A stretch of 64,000 bases of DNA, taken from positions 1 through 64,000 of the forward strand of contig NZ_JAHKPS010000004.1 of NCBI RefSeq assembly GCF_018860565.1, written 5' to 3'. The stretch is from Winogradskyella psychrotolerans (GTDB lineage Bacteria; Bacteroidota; Bacteroidia; Flavobacteriales; Flavobacteriaceae). A program made the position numbers and the translations under genes. The notes beneath the pieces were generated by a model. It was not told the origin of the DNA, did not search any database, and saw only the letters and a list, made by a program, of their open reading frames with translations. Of the stretch, positions 46,682-55,063 are shown piece after piece (the stretch's first letter is position 1; each line of letters begins with the position of its first letter).

Positions 46682-47686
46682 CTAAGACGAGCCATTTGAT
46701 TTTATAATATTATCTAAATCTACAACCACACCAACACCTAAAATTTGTTTCCACTGTAACTTTGGACCTTCAATTACAATTTCTTCATTGGTCATTTCAT
46801 TGGTTTCAACTTCAACTTTTATATCATCATCGTATCTGATATGCGACCCTAAAGTCGCTTTAACATACCTATTTACTTTCATGTCTAGGTTAAGTTCCCA
46901 TTCAACATCTATATTTCCAAAACTATTTATATAATCTGTATATAAACGCAATAGACTGGTTATTTTAATATTCTCAAAGACCTCTTCTTCGTACTGGTTG
47001 GTTAGCAAAATACCCAATTCTTGTCTAACTCTTTTTCCATCTCTAAGGATATTACCATCTAAATCATAAATTGCAGGATCTACACCAAAAGACCCTTTGT
47101 CTGCCAAATCTTTATCTAAAACAAATGTGGTTTTTAAGGTAAAAGGCGAAGCATAAAAAGACAAACGTTCTATATGTCTACCATATTCCATTCCCAACCC
47201 AAAAAACATATAACCAGGTGCTAAAAATCTTGATATAGGCTCATCTCTATTAGGATAATTATATCCATTAGCTAACTGCGTGTTAAAACTAAACTTTGCC
47301 GAATAAAACCAATTACTTTTAGGATCTAATTCTAGGCCTGCATTAGAAATTACCTCAAAAACATCTTCGGTTTTTCTAATGTCTTCAGCTTCTTGCTTGT
47401 TTAAACCATAACGCACGTTAAGATTAGAGTTCCAAAACCATTTTTCTTGTTTGTATTTTGCTATTGCTTTTCCTGTTACGATTCCAGAAATAGAGTTTGT
47501 TCCTCCCGAATTCCAATTTGTAAACGAAACTTGATTAAGTGTTAAACCTACCTCTTTTTTTGTTCTCCATCCCAACTCTATAGGTTGGTCCTTTTTCTTC
47601 TGAAAATACAAAGAATCAGGTTGCGCAAATAGCATGCTAGAACATAACACAAAAATGCTAAAAAGAAACCACGAAAAGTTTTTCAT
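46682..47686 (-). CDS. DUF3078 outer-membrane-type protein
   Basis: A 334-residue protein with a signal peptide (to about 22, FAQPD) and the DUF3078 N-terminal block VGLTLNQVSFTNWNSGGTNS, followed by alternating strand patterns (NSNLNVRYGLNK; WELNLDMKVNRYVKATLGSHI). It is probably a beta-barrel in the outer membrane. It lies 13 nt downstream of purM on the same strand. Function unknown. Confidence 0.87.
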   Translation of the reverse strand: MKNFSWFLFSIFVLCSSMLFAQPDSLYFQKKKDQPIELGWRTKKEVGLTLNQVSFTNWNSGGTNSISGIVTGKAIAKYKQEKWFWNSNLNVRYGLNKQEAEDIRKTEDVFEVISNAGLELDPKSNWFYSAKFSFNTQLANGYNYPNRDEPISRFLAPGYMFFGLGMEYGRHIERLSFYASPFTLKTTFVLDKDLADKGSFGVDPAIYDLDGNILRDGKRVRQELGILLTNQYEEEVFENIKITSLLRLYTDYINSFGNIDVEWELNLDMKVNRYVKATLGSHIRYDDDIKVEVETNEMTNEEIVIEGPKLQWKQILGVGVVVDLDNIIKSNGSS

Positions 47687-47699
47687 ACTTAAAATAAGA

Positions 47700-48878
47700 T
47701 TAATATGTAAATGTTCCGTATGCGCTTTTTATAGTTAGTGCCTTTTGATCTGAAGCTTCTACTCTACCTATTATTTTGGCTTCTACATTAAAAGATTTAG
47801 AAATCTCAATAATAGTCTTAGCTACTTCTGGTTTTACATACAATTCCATACGATGTCCACAATTAAATACTTGATACATTTCTTTCCAATCTGTTTTAGA
47901 TTGTTCTTGAATGAGTTTAAATAACGGAGGAACATCAAACATATTATCTTTAATGATGTGAAGATTATCTATAAAGTGAAGTATCTTAGTTTGTGCACCA
48001 CCACTACAATGCACCATCCCATGAATATCTTCGCTTGTGTAAGTATTTAAAATTGCTTTTATAATTGGAGCATACGTTCGTGTTGGAGATAGCACCAACT
48101 TACCTGCATCTATTGGAGAATTTTCAACAGGATCTGTAAGTTTCGTTTGTCCAGAATATACTAATTCTTCTGGCACTGAAGCATCGTAGCTTTCCGGATA
48201 CTTTTCGGCTAAATATTTAGAAAACACATCGTGTCTTGCCGATGTTAAGCCATTACTTCCCATGCCTCCATTATATTCGGTTTCATAAGTTGCTTGCCCA
48301 AAAGATTCTAAACCAACAATAACGTCACCATCAGTAATATTTGCATTATCAATAACATCGCTTCGTTTAATACGAGCCGTTACTGTAGAATCTACAATTA
48401 TAGTTCTTACTAAATCCCCAACATCTGCAGTTTCACCTCCTGTAGAATGAATAGTAACTCCAAAGGACTTTAAATCTTCTATTAATTCTTCTGTGCCATT
48501 AATAATTGCAGATATAACTTCGCCAGGAATTAAGTTCTTATTTCTTCCTATAGTCGAAGACAACATAATATTGTCTGTTGCACCAACACAAAGTAAGTCA
48601 TCAATATTCATTATTAACGCATCTTGTGCAATGCCTTTCCAAACTGAAACATCTCCGGTTTCTTTCCAGTACATGTAAGCTAAAGACGATTTAGTACCTG
48701 CACCATCTGCATGCATAACAAGGCAATAATCCGCATCATTAGTTAAATAATCTGGTACTATTTTACAGAATGCTTTAGGGAATAAACCTTTATCAATATT
48801 CTTTATCGCATTATGAACATCTTCTTTAGATGCTGAAACACCTCTTTGCGCATATCTTTTACTCACCGAATTACTCAT
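47700..48878 (-). CDS. purM: Phosphoribosylformylglycinamidine cyclo-ligase (AIR synthase)
   Basis: A 392-residue PurM-family protein in the longer Bacteroidota form: KRYAQRGVSASKEDV, MHADGAGTKSSLAYMYW, IDDLLCVGAT, and HSTGGETADVGDLVRT. It closes the imidazole ring in purine synthesis using ATP. It has its own promoter (48907-48914) and is followed at 13 nt by the DUF3078 gene. Confidence 0.92.
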   Translation of the reverse strand: MSNSVSKRYAQRGVSASKEDVHNAIKNIDKGLFPKAFCKIVPDYLTNDADYCLVMHADGAGTKSSLAYMYWKETGDVSVWKGIAQDALIMNIDDLLCVGATDNIMLSSTIGRNKNLIPGEVISAIINGTEELIEDLKSFGVTIHSTGGETADVGDLVRTIIVDSTVTARIKRSDVIDNANITDGDVIVGLESFGQATYETEYNGGMGSNGLTSARHDVFSKYLAEKYPESYDASVPEELVYSGQTKLTDPVENSPIDAGKLVLSPTRTYAPIIKAILNTYTSEDIHGMVHCSGGAQTKILHFIDNLHIIKDNMFDVPPLFKLIQEQSKTDWKEMYQVFNCGHRMELYVKPEVAKTIIEISKSFNVEAKIIGRVEASDQKALTIKSAYGTFTY

Positions 48879-48906
48879 AAAACTATTGTATTTAACATTG
48901 GTGTTG

Positions 48907-48914
48907 CAAAAGTA
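48907..48914 (-). promoter_or_regulatory. -7 element for purM
   Basis: The minus strand reads TACTTTTG (TAnnTTTG), 28 nt before the ATG at 48878. Confidence 0.58.
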
Positions 48915-48924
48915 AGAATTGCGT

Positions 48925-49599
48925 TTAATTATATGGAATGATTAGATTGGAATTAATTACTGTTTTCATTTTTCTGCGTAATGCTTCTTTTTTCTTTTGG
49001 CCTCCAAAGTAGATATTAAGGCCTAAACCCATCCTAAAGAGTAAATCATCTGATTCTCCTTCTATAAATCCGTCGAGTTCGTCGGTAAGCATATAATTAT
49101 ACTCTCCAAAGAGTTTTACACCTATACCTTCTCTAAAAATAAACTCAACCCCTAATCCGCCTTGAGCTTTTGTAGCTGTTAGTTCAAAATCATTAGATGC
49201 ATTATAACCACTTCCAGCATATAAATAAGGCGAAAATTTTGTGTATGGACTGAATAGGAATTCTAAATTTAAATCAAAAGACATAAAACCTTCGTTATAA
49301 ATATCTTTTATAACAACGTTATATTTATTGTACGTAAAATTAATATTTAGATGACTTGTAATATGATGTTTATAGCCAATTCTAAAATACACATCAAACT
49401 CAGATTCTGGATAATCTCCATCTATTATTGCTGAACCAGCTGCTAGGTCAACAGCATTGGAACCTCTATAATCAAAAAAAGCATACCTACGATTAATAGA
49501 TTTTTCACTACGTTCGTCGGTTTCTTGAGAAAATGAAAAATTAAAACTAACAATAGTCATTGCTATGCTTAATACAATAGCATTGATTTTAGGAATCAT
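48925..49599 (-). CDS. Outer-membrane beta-barrel protein
   Basis: A 224-residue protein with a signal peptide (to about 24, FSFSQET) and strand patterns typical of a small barrel (HITSHLNINFTYNKYNVVI; FSPYLYAGSGYNASND; GVKLFGEYNYMLTDEL; FRMGLGLNIYFGG). Gly-aromatic strand ends support an outer-membrane location. No specific family recognised. Confidence 0.75.
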   Translation of the reverse strand: MIPKINAIVLSIAMTIVSFNFSFSQETDERSEKSINRRYAFFDYRGSNAVDLAAGSAIIDGDYPESEFDVYFRIGYKHHITSHLNINFTYNKYNVVIKDIYNEGFMSFDLNLEFLFSPYTKFSPYLYAGSGYNASNDFELTATKAQGGLGVEFIFREGIGVKLFGEYNYMLTDELDGFIEGESDDLLFRMGLGLNIYFGGQKKKEALRRKMKTVINSNLIIPYN

Positions 49600-49711
49600 A
49601 TATCTCTAATTAGAAGACAAGTCTATTTTCAGTGTAGATTTTTAAGGAGGTGTGCAATATAAAAAAATATTAATGATTTCATCGAAATCAAAAAAAATAT
49701 AGGAATAAAAA

Positions 49712-49747
49712 AAAAGGATAAAATCAAATTATTGATTTTATCCTTTT
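49712..49747 (-). terminator. Terminator for the small secreted peptide gene
   Basis: A perfect 15-bp stem (AAAGGATAAAATCAA with its complement) around a 5-nt loop, flanked by A and T runs on both sides, so it may work in both directions. Confidence 0.85.
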
Positions 49748-49774
49748 ATCTTAATAGCTGTGAATACTTAATTT

Positions 49775-49912
49775 TTAAGATTCAGCTTGTAGTGTAGATT
49801 GTATCTTTACAACATCTTCATTAGTCACTTCATTTAAATCATCAGAATTATCTTGTGAAAGAATTAAAGTTGCTCCAACAAGGATAGCTACACTAAGTAG
49901 TAACTTTTTCAT
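49775..49912 (-). CDS. 45-residue secreted acidic peptide
   Basis: The ATG at 49912 opens a 45-codon frame: MKKLLLSVAILVGATLILSQ is a clear signal-like segment, followed by an acidic, Asp/Asn-rich tail (DNSDDLNEVTNEDVV, ending QAES). A -7 element upstream and a strong terminator downstream support a real transcript. No similarity recognised. Confidence 0.62.
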   Translation of the reverse strand: MKKLLLSVAILVGATLILSQDNSDDLNEVTNEDVVKIQSTLQAES

Positions 49913-49939
49913 TTTTACAAATATTGATTAATAGCCCTA

Positions 49940-49947
49940 CAAAAATA
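49940..49947 (-). promoter_or_regulatory. -7 element for the small peptide gene
   Basis: The minus strand reads TATTTTTG (TAnnTTTG), 27 nt before the ATG at 49912. Confidence 0.5.
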
Positions 49948-50069
49948 CAACATAACCGCATTATGGAAATAGCTATTTTGTTTTTTTTAATGCAAAACCA
50001 CTACCTTTTCGACAACTAGTTTGAAGTCATCGACAAACGACACAAAACAGATTTTGTTCATATCATTTT

Positions 50070-50087
50070 ATACGTAGAACTACGTAT
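50070..50087. promoter_or_regulatory. Perfect inverted repeat ATACGTAG-AA-CTACGTAT
   Basis: Two 8-bp arms with a 2-nt spacer between the type III glutamine synthetase stop and the peptide gene promoter. No T-run follows, so it is more operator-like than a terminator. No regulator is adjacent. Confidence 0.4.
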
Positions 50088-50137
50088 ATATTAAGCGTAA
50101 TTTCATATTAACACCAACTTAAATACCTGTAACGTTA

Positions 50138-52324
50138 CTATTTAGTAAACAAAAGTTCTCTGTATTTTGTTAATGGCCACAATTCATCATCTATCATTAT
50201 CTCTAACTTATCACAATGGTATCTTATCTCTTCAAATAAAGGTTTTACTTTATTACAATACCCATCTGCCTTCTTTTCTATATTAGCTTGTTTATTGTAA
50301 ACTTTTCGTTCATCTGTCATTTTAGTTACTAATGAATTAATAGCTTCTATATGCTGTGATATTTCTTCTATTAATGCCATCTGTTCTTTAGCAAAATCTT
50401 TAAAACGATTGCCATAAATAGCTTTTAATCCTGTAACATTTTCTATTAAAATATTTTGATATCTAACCGCTGTTGGCACCACATGATTTCTAGCAATATC
50501 TCCAACAACTCTACTTTCTATTTGGATATGAAGAATGTAATCTTCCATTTCAATTTCGTAACGCGCTTCGCATTCTACTTTATTCATCACTCCTAAATCA
50601 TTAAAAAGCTTTAAGGTTGTTTTATCCATTTTTACCTTCAAGGCTTCAGGAGTTGTTTTATTATTGCTTAAGCCACGTTTCTTAGCTTCCTTTTCCCATG
50701 CTTCACTATAACCATTACCTTCAAAAAGAATTGCTTTTGACGTTTTTATATATTCTCTCAATACATTGAAAATGGCATCATCCTTTTTCATGCTTTTCTT
50801 ATCAATCAATTCATCTACTTCAATTTTAAAGTCCATTAATTGTTTAGCAACAATAGTATTTAAAATCGTCATTGGGTTAGCACAGTTAGCCGTAGAACCA
50901 ACAGCTCTAAATTCAAATTTATTACCTGTAAAAGCAAAAGAAGAGGTTCTGTTTCTATCCGTATTATCTAATATTACTTCTGGTATTTTACCAACAACAT
51001 TAAGTTTTAAGTCGGTTTTCTCCTTTGGTGATAATTTACCTTTAGTAACTGTTTCTAACTCTTTTAAAACTTTAGTGAGTTGTTCCCCTATAAATACTGA
51101 AATTATTGCAGGAGGCGCTTCATTTGCACCCAATCGATGATCGTTACTTGCAGATGCAATGGCAGCCCTTAATAATTCTTCGTGTGTTTGAACCGCTTTT
51201 ATAGTATTAATAAAAAAGGTTAAAAACTGAAGATTACTCATTGGTGTTTTTCCTGGCGACAACAAATTGACTCCTGTATTTGTACTTAAGCTCCAATTAT
51301 TATGTTTTCCCGAACCGTTAACACCCGCAAAAGGCTTTTCATGCATTAATACTGTAAAGTTATGACGTTTAGCTATTTTCTGCATAATATCCATAAGCAA
51401 AGTATTATGATCTACAGCTAAATTTGCCTCTTCATATATAGGAGCTAATTCAAATTGATTTGGAGCTACTTCATTATGCCTCGTTTTTGCAGGAATACCA
51501 AGTAACATACAATGATGTTCTAGATCTCTCATATAAGCTAATGCTCTCGCAGGTATGGTTCCAAAATAATGATCATCTAACTGCTGTCCTTTTGCTGGGT
51601 GATGACCAAAAACGGTTCTCCCTGTAAGCAAAATATCGGGTCTTGAAGCTGCTAAAGTACTATCAATTAAAAAATACTCTTGCTCCCAACCTAATGACGC
51701 AGATACCTTTTTTACATTTTTATCAAAATATTTACAAACGGCAACTGCAGCATTATCAACTGCTTGCAGAGCTCTTAAAAGTGGAGTTTTATAATCTAGT
51801 GCCTCACCTGTGTACGACACAAAAACGGTAGGAATACACAAGGTATCATCATATATAAAAGCAGGAGATGTTGGATCCCAAGCAGTATAACCTCGCGCTT
51901 CAAATGTATTTCTTATCCCTCCGTTAGGAAAACTAGAAGCATCAGGCTCTTGCTGCACTAGCTGATCACCTCCAAATTTCTCAATTGCAAGCCCATTTCC
52001 TATGGTTTCAAAAAAAGCATCGTGTTTTTCTGCCGTAGCTCCTGTTAGTGGCTGAAACCAATGCGTATAATGAGTTGCTCCTTTTGAAATAGCCCATTCT
52101 TTCATACCTGTAGAAATATGATCTGCTACTAGACGATCTATTTTAGTACCTTTTTCTATAGCCTCTAACACGCTATTTAATGCCGTCTTAGTTAAATATT
52201 GTCGCATTGCTGCTTCATTAAATACATTAGACCCAAAAATCTCTGAGCGTCGTTTGTCTATTTTAATCTTTAATGGCTTTCTGTTTATAGATGCTTTTAC
52301 AGCATGAAATCTTAGTGTTGACAT
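50138..52324 (-). CDS. glnN: Glutamine synthetase type III
   Basis: A 728-residue GlnN-type enzyme: the N-terminal GSIII block (FGSNVFNEAAMRQYL), FQPLTGATAEKHD, EQEYFLID, the substrate segment HEKPFAGVNGSGKHNNWSLST and C-terminal helices. It makes glutamine from glutamate and ammonia with ATP in the cytoplasm. The length is typical of GSIII. It is divergent from a type II enzyme, and the 178-bp gap holds promoters for both. Confidence 0.96.
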   Translation of the reverse strand: MSTLRFHAVKASINRKPLKIKIDKRRSEIFGSNVFNEAAMRQYLTKTALNSVLEAIEKGTKIDRLVADHISTGMKEWAISKGATHYTHWFQPLTGATAEKHDAFFETIGNGLAIEKFGGDQLVQQEPDASSFPNGGIRNTFEARGYTAWDPTSPAFIYDDTLCIPTVFVSYTGEALDYKTPLLRALQAVDNAAVAVCKYFDKNVKKVSASLGWEQEYFLIDSTLAASRPDILLTGRTVFGHHPAKGQQLDDHYFGTIPARALAYMRDLEHHCMLLGIPAKTRHNEVAPNQFELAPIYEEANLAVDHNTLLMDIMQKIAKRHNFTVLMHEKPFAGVNGSGKHNNWSLSTNTGVNLLSPGKTPMSNLQFLTFFINTIKAVQTHEELLRAAIASASNDHRLGANEAPPAIISVFIGEQLTKVLKELETVTKGKLSPKEKTDLKLNVVGKIPEVILDNTDRNRTSSFAFTGNKFEFRAVGSTANCANPMTILNTIVAKQLMDFKIEVDELIDKKSMKKDDAIFNVLREYIKTSKAILFEGNGYSEAWEKEAKKRGLSNNKTTPEALKVKMDKTTLKLFNDLGVMNKVECEARYEIEMEDYILHIQIESRVVGDIARNHVVPTAVRYQNILIENVTGLKAIYGNRFKDFAKEQMALIEEISQHIEAINSLVTKMTDERKVYNKQANIEKKADGYCNKVKPLFEEIRYHCDKLEIMIDDELWPLTKYRELLFTK

Positions 52325-52342
52325 ATTAATAAAATTTTAAGG

Positions 52343-52350
52343 CAAAAATA
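52343..52350 (-). promoter_or_regulatory. -7 element for glnN
   Basis: The minus strand reads TATTTTTG, 18 nt before the glnN start. Confidence 0.58.
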
Positions 52351-52439
52351 CGAAATATTTAAAATATGTACATATACCCATTTAAAAATAGGGTTGTTGA
52401 CAATAATTAGCAACATTTTATCTAAAATACCCTATTTTT

Positions 52440-52470
52440 TTTGACCTAATAAAAAAAAAAGCAATATTTG
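52440..52470 (+). promoter_or_regulatory. Promoter of the type II glutamine synthetase gene
   Basis: TTTG (52440-52443), 19 bp, then AATATTTG (52463-52470), one mismatch to TAnnTTTG. It lies 32 nt before the ATG at 52503. Confidence 0.6.
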
Positions 52471-52502
52471 TATCCTATTTAGATATAAACAAACAATTTA
52501 TT

Positions 52503-53528
52503 ATGGCAAAAATTAAATTAGAATACATTTGGTTAGATGGCTACTTCCCTACGCAAAACATGAGAAGTAAAACCAAGGTAGAAGAGCACGAAAACTTTAA
52601 GGGTACAATTGAAGAGTTAGGTATGTGGTCTTTTGACGGGTCATCAACTAGACAAGCTGAAGGTGGAGCTTCTGACTGTTTATTAAAACCTGTAGCAATT
52701 TATCCAGACCCTGATAGAATTAATGGATACTTGGTAATGACAGAAGTTTTAAACGCAGATGGAACACCTCACGTTTCTAATGGTAGAGCAACTATTGATG
52801 ATGACGACAATGATTTCTGGTTTGGTTTTGAGCAAGAATATTTCATCATGGACTCAAAAACACAATTACCTTTAGGGTTCCCTATTGGTGGTTATCCTGC
52901 TCCACAAGGCATGTACTACTGCTCTGTTGGTGGAAAAAACACACATGGTAGAGCTTTAGTTGAAGAGCATGCTGATTTATGTATTGATGCTGGTTTAAAT
53001 TTTGAAGGTATCAACCAAGAAGTTGCTTCTGGTCAGTGGGAATTCCAATTATTTGCTAAAGGTGCTAAAAAAGCAGGTGATGAAATATGGATTGCAAGAT
53101 ATTTATTAGACCGTTTAACGGAAAAGTATGGCTACTACATTGACTACCACCCAAAACCTTTAGGTAAAGATATGGACTGGAATGGTTCTGGTATGCATGC
53201 CAACTTCTCTAACGAAGTATTGAGAACATGTGGATCTGAAGAAACTTACGGAAAAATCTGTGAAGCTTTCCGTCCTGTTGTAAAAGAACATATTGAAGTT
53301 TATGGTGAATTTAACGACCAACGTTTAACTGGCTTACACGAAACAGCATCTATTAATGATTTTTCTTGGGGAATTTCAGATAGAGGCGCGTCAATTCGTA
53401 TTCCTATTATCACCGTAGAAAAAGGTTGGAAAGGCTGGTTAGAAGACAGAAGACCAGCGTCTAACGGTGACCCATACAAAATTGCTGGTAGAATTATTAA
53501 GACCGTAAAAAGTGCCGATATTTCTTAA
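52503..53528 (+). CDS. Glutamine synthetase type II (eukaryotic-like)
   Basis: A 341-residue enzyme matching GSII by size and motifs: FDGSSTRQAEG, FGFEQEYFIMD, GINQEVASGQWEFQ, WNGSGMHANFSNEV and GASIRIPI. This family is common in eukaryotes and scattered in Bacteroidota. It makes glutamine from glutamate and ammonia. It is unrelated in size to the divergent type III enzyme and probably differs in regulation or affinity. A bidirectional terminator follows. Confidence 0.95.
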   Translation: MAKIKLEYIWLDGYFPTQNMRSKTKVEEHENFKGTIEELGMWSFDGSSTRQAEGGASDCLLKPVAIYPDPDRINGYLVMTEVLNADGTPHVSNGRATIDDDDNDFWFGFEQEYFIMDSKTQLPLGFPIGGYPAPQGMYYCSVGGKNTHGRALVEEHADLCIDAGLNFEGINQEVASGQWEFQLFAKGAKKAGDEIWIARYLLDRLTEKYGYYIDYHPKPLGKDMDWNGSGMHANFSNEVLRTCGSEETYGKICEAFRPVVKEHIEVYGEFNDQRLTGLHETASINDFSWGISDRGASIRIPIITVEKGWKGWLEDRRPASNGDPYKIAGRIIKTVKSADIS

Positions 53529-53545
53529 TTATTAATATTATAAAT

Positions 53546-53579
53546 AAAAAAAAGCCTGTATTATCTACAGGCTTTTTTT
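53546..53579. terminator. Bidirectional terminator between glutamine synthetase and antiporter
   Basis: An AAAAAAGCCTGTA/TACAGGCTTTTTTT stem with a 5-nt loop, between convergent genes. Confidence 0.88.
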
Positions 53580-53586
53580 GTGCTTA

Positions 53587-54537
53587 TTATTTTAAAGCCA
53601 CATATATAAAGACCAAATAAGCTCCAAACAATAACATCCCCTTTAACCTTCCTATCTCAAATCGTTTTGGAATCATAATTAAAGGAATTAAAATGGCCGC
53701 AAATGCAATCATCCACCAGATATTAGTTGATAATATTTCTGGAGTTGCCGGATTTACAGCAATTGGTTTAACAACTGCGGTTAAACCTAAAACAGATGCA
53801 ATATTAAAGATATTAGAACCGATAAGGTTTCCTAAAGACAATGCTTTCTCTTTTTTTAATGCCGCAATAACAGAAGCAGCAAGTTCCGGGACACTTGTAC
53901 CAATAGCTATTACAGTTACAGAAATAGCATAATCACTAATTCCAATTGCCGTAGCTAATTGTTTTGCTCCTTCAACTAACCAATCTGATCCAAAATATAA
54001 TCCCGCAGCACCAATTAGCAACCACATTACAATTTTAAAGTTTGAAACTACTGCGAGCGCATCATCGACTTCCTCCATACTTGCCTTAGTCGATTTTCGA
54101 GAGCTTTTAATTAAAACAATTAAAAACACAATTAAAGCTATAAATAAAATTGCTCCTTCTATAGCTGTGAGGATATTATCATTCCATAAAAAATAATATA
54201 ACACAAAGGAAGATAGCATCATCATTGGCCAGTTTAATTTATAGAAATCTTTATCAACTGCCAAAGGAGAAATTATTGCTGTAATACCTAGAACTAACCC
54301 AATATTTGCAATATTAGAACCAATCACATTTCCCAATGCAATGTCAGATACTCCATCTAAAGCAGCCTGTAAACTCACCAACAATTCTGGTGCAGAAGTA
54401 GCAAAAGACACAACCGTCATACCTATCACTAGCTTAGACAACTTAAGCTTAAAAGATAAACCAACAGCAGCTCTTACCAAAAAGTCCCCACCAACAACCA
54501 ATAACGCTAAACCCGCTATTACTAGAAATACACTCAT
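53587..54537 (-). CDS. Calcium/sodium antiporter (CaCA superfamily, YrbG-like)
   Basis: A 316-residue membrane protein with about ten helices and two inverted alpha repeats: SFATSAPELLVSL then ALGNVIGSNIANIG, and GTSVPELAAS then SLGNLIGSNIFNIA. The acidic Glu residues in SAPEL and SVPEL coordinate calcium. It exchanges Ca2+ for Na+ across the inner membrane. An acidic loop near the centre (MEEVDDALAV) joins the halves. Confidence 0.93.
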   Translation of the reverse strand: MSVFLVIAGLALLVVGGDFLVRAAVGLSFKLKLSKLVIGMTVVSFATSAPELLVSLQAALDGVSDIALGNVIGSNIANIGLVLGITAIISPLAVDKDFYKLNWPMMMLSSFVLYYFLWNDNILTAIEGAILFIALIVFLIVLIKSSRKSTKASMEEVDDALAVVSNFKIVMWLLIGAAGLYFGSDWLVEGAKQLATAIGISDYAISVTVIAIGTSVPELAASVIAALKKEKALSLGNLIGSNIFNIASVLGLTAVVKPIAVNPATPEILSTNIWWMIAFAAILIPLIMIPKRFEIGRLKGMLLFGAYLVFIYVALK

Positions 54538-54645
54538 CTCTTATATCTATTATTTATTGACGTAATTTATTAAAAACGCAAAGATAACACTTCATTGTAC
54601 AGAAACTAAAACTATTTTTTTCGTTAAATAACTACAATTTTAGTT

Positions 54646-54672
54646 ATACAACTAAAAAAATAGTTATATTTG
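54646..54672 (+). promoter_or_regulatory. BlaI promoter and candidate operator
   Basis: TATATTTG (54665-54672) fits TAnnTTTG. ATACAACTA (54646-54654), 6 nt and TAGTTATAT (54661-54669) form an inverted repeat with one mismatch overlapping it. Another TAGTT-ATAC-AACTA lies at 54641-54654, and a half-site AACTA at 54678-54682. BlaI-family repressors bind such paired sites. Confidence 0.55.
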
Positions 54673-54702
54673 AATTCAACTAGAAAAATGCACCATACTC
54701 CT

Positions 54703-55062
54703 ATGCAAAAACTAACAAATAAAGAAGAAGAGATTATGCACATTTTATGGAAGCTAAACAAAGCTTTTGTCAAAGATGTACTAGCAGAAATAAAAGTAGA
54801 TAAACCTCATTACAATACACTCTCTACAATTATTAGAAATCTAGAAGAAAAAGGATATGTAAGCTATAATGTCTATGGAAAAACACACCAATACTACCCA
54901 ATTATATCTAAAGAAGATTATAAAACCAAGTTTATGAATACTGCTATTGAAAACTACTTCAATAGTTCGTATAAAAACGTTGTATCCTTTTTTGCTAAAG
55001 AAGAAAAAATTAGTGTTGATGAGCTTAAGGAAATAATTGAGCTAATAGAAAACAAGAAATAA
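54703..55062 (+). CDS. BlaI/MecI-family transcriptional repressor
   Basis: A 119-residue winged-helix repressor: LTNKEEEIMHILWKLNKAFVKDVLAEI, TLSTIIRNLEEKGYVSYNVYGKTHQYYP and a helical C-terminal dimer part. I start at 54703 (MQKLTNKEEE). An ATG at 54688 is possible; the TTG at 54670 lies in the promoter. BlaI repressors are released by cleavage triggered by their M56 partner, which starts 1 nt after the stop here. Confidence 0.92.
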   Translation: MQKLTNKEEEIMHILWKLNKAFVKDVLAEIKVDKPHYNTLSTIIRNLEEKGYVSYNVYGKTHQYYPIISKEDYKTKFMNTAIENYFNSSYKNVVSFFAKEEKISVDELKEIIELIENKK

Positions 55063-55063
55063 T

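Noticed and set aside
54670..54702. Longer blaI start at TTG 54670
   Set aside because: It is inside the TATATTTG box. The family N-terminus begins at 54703.
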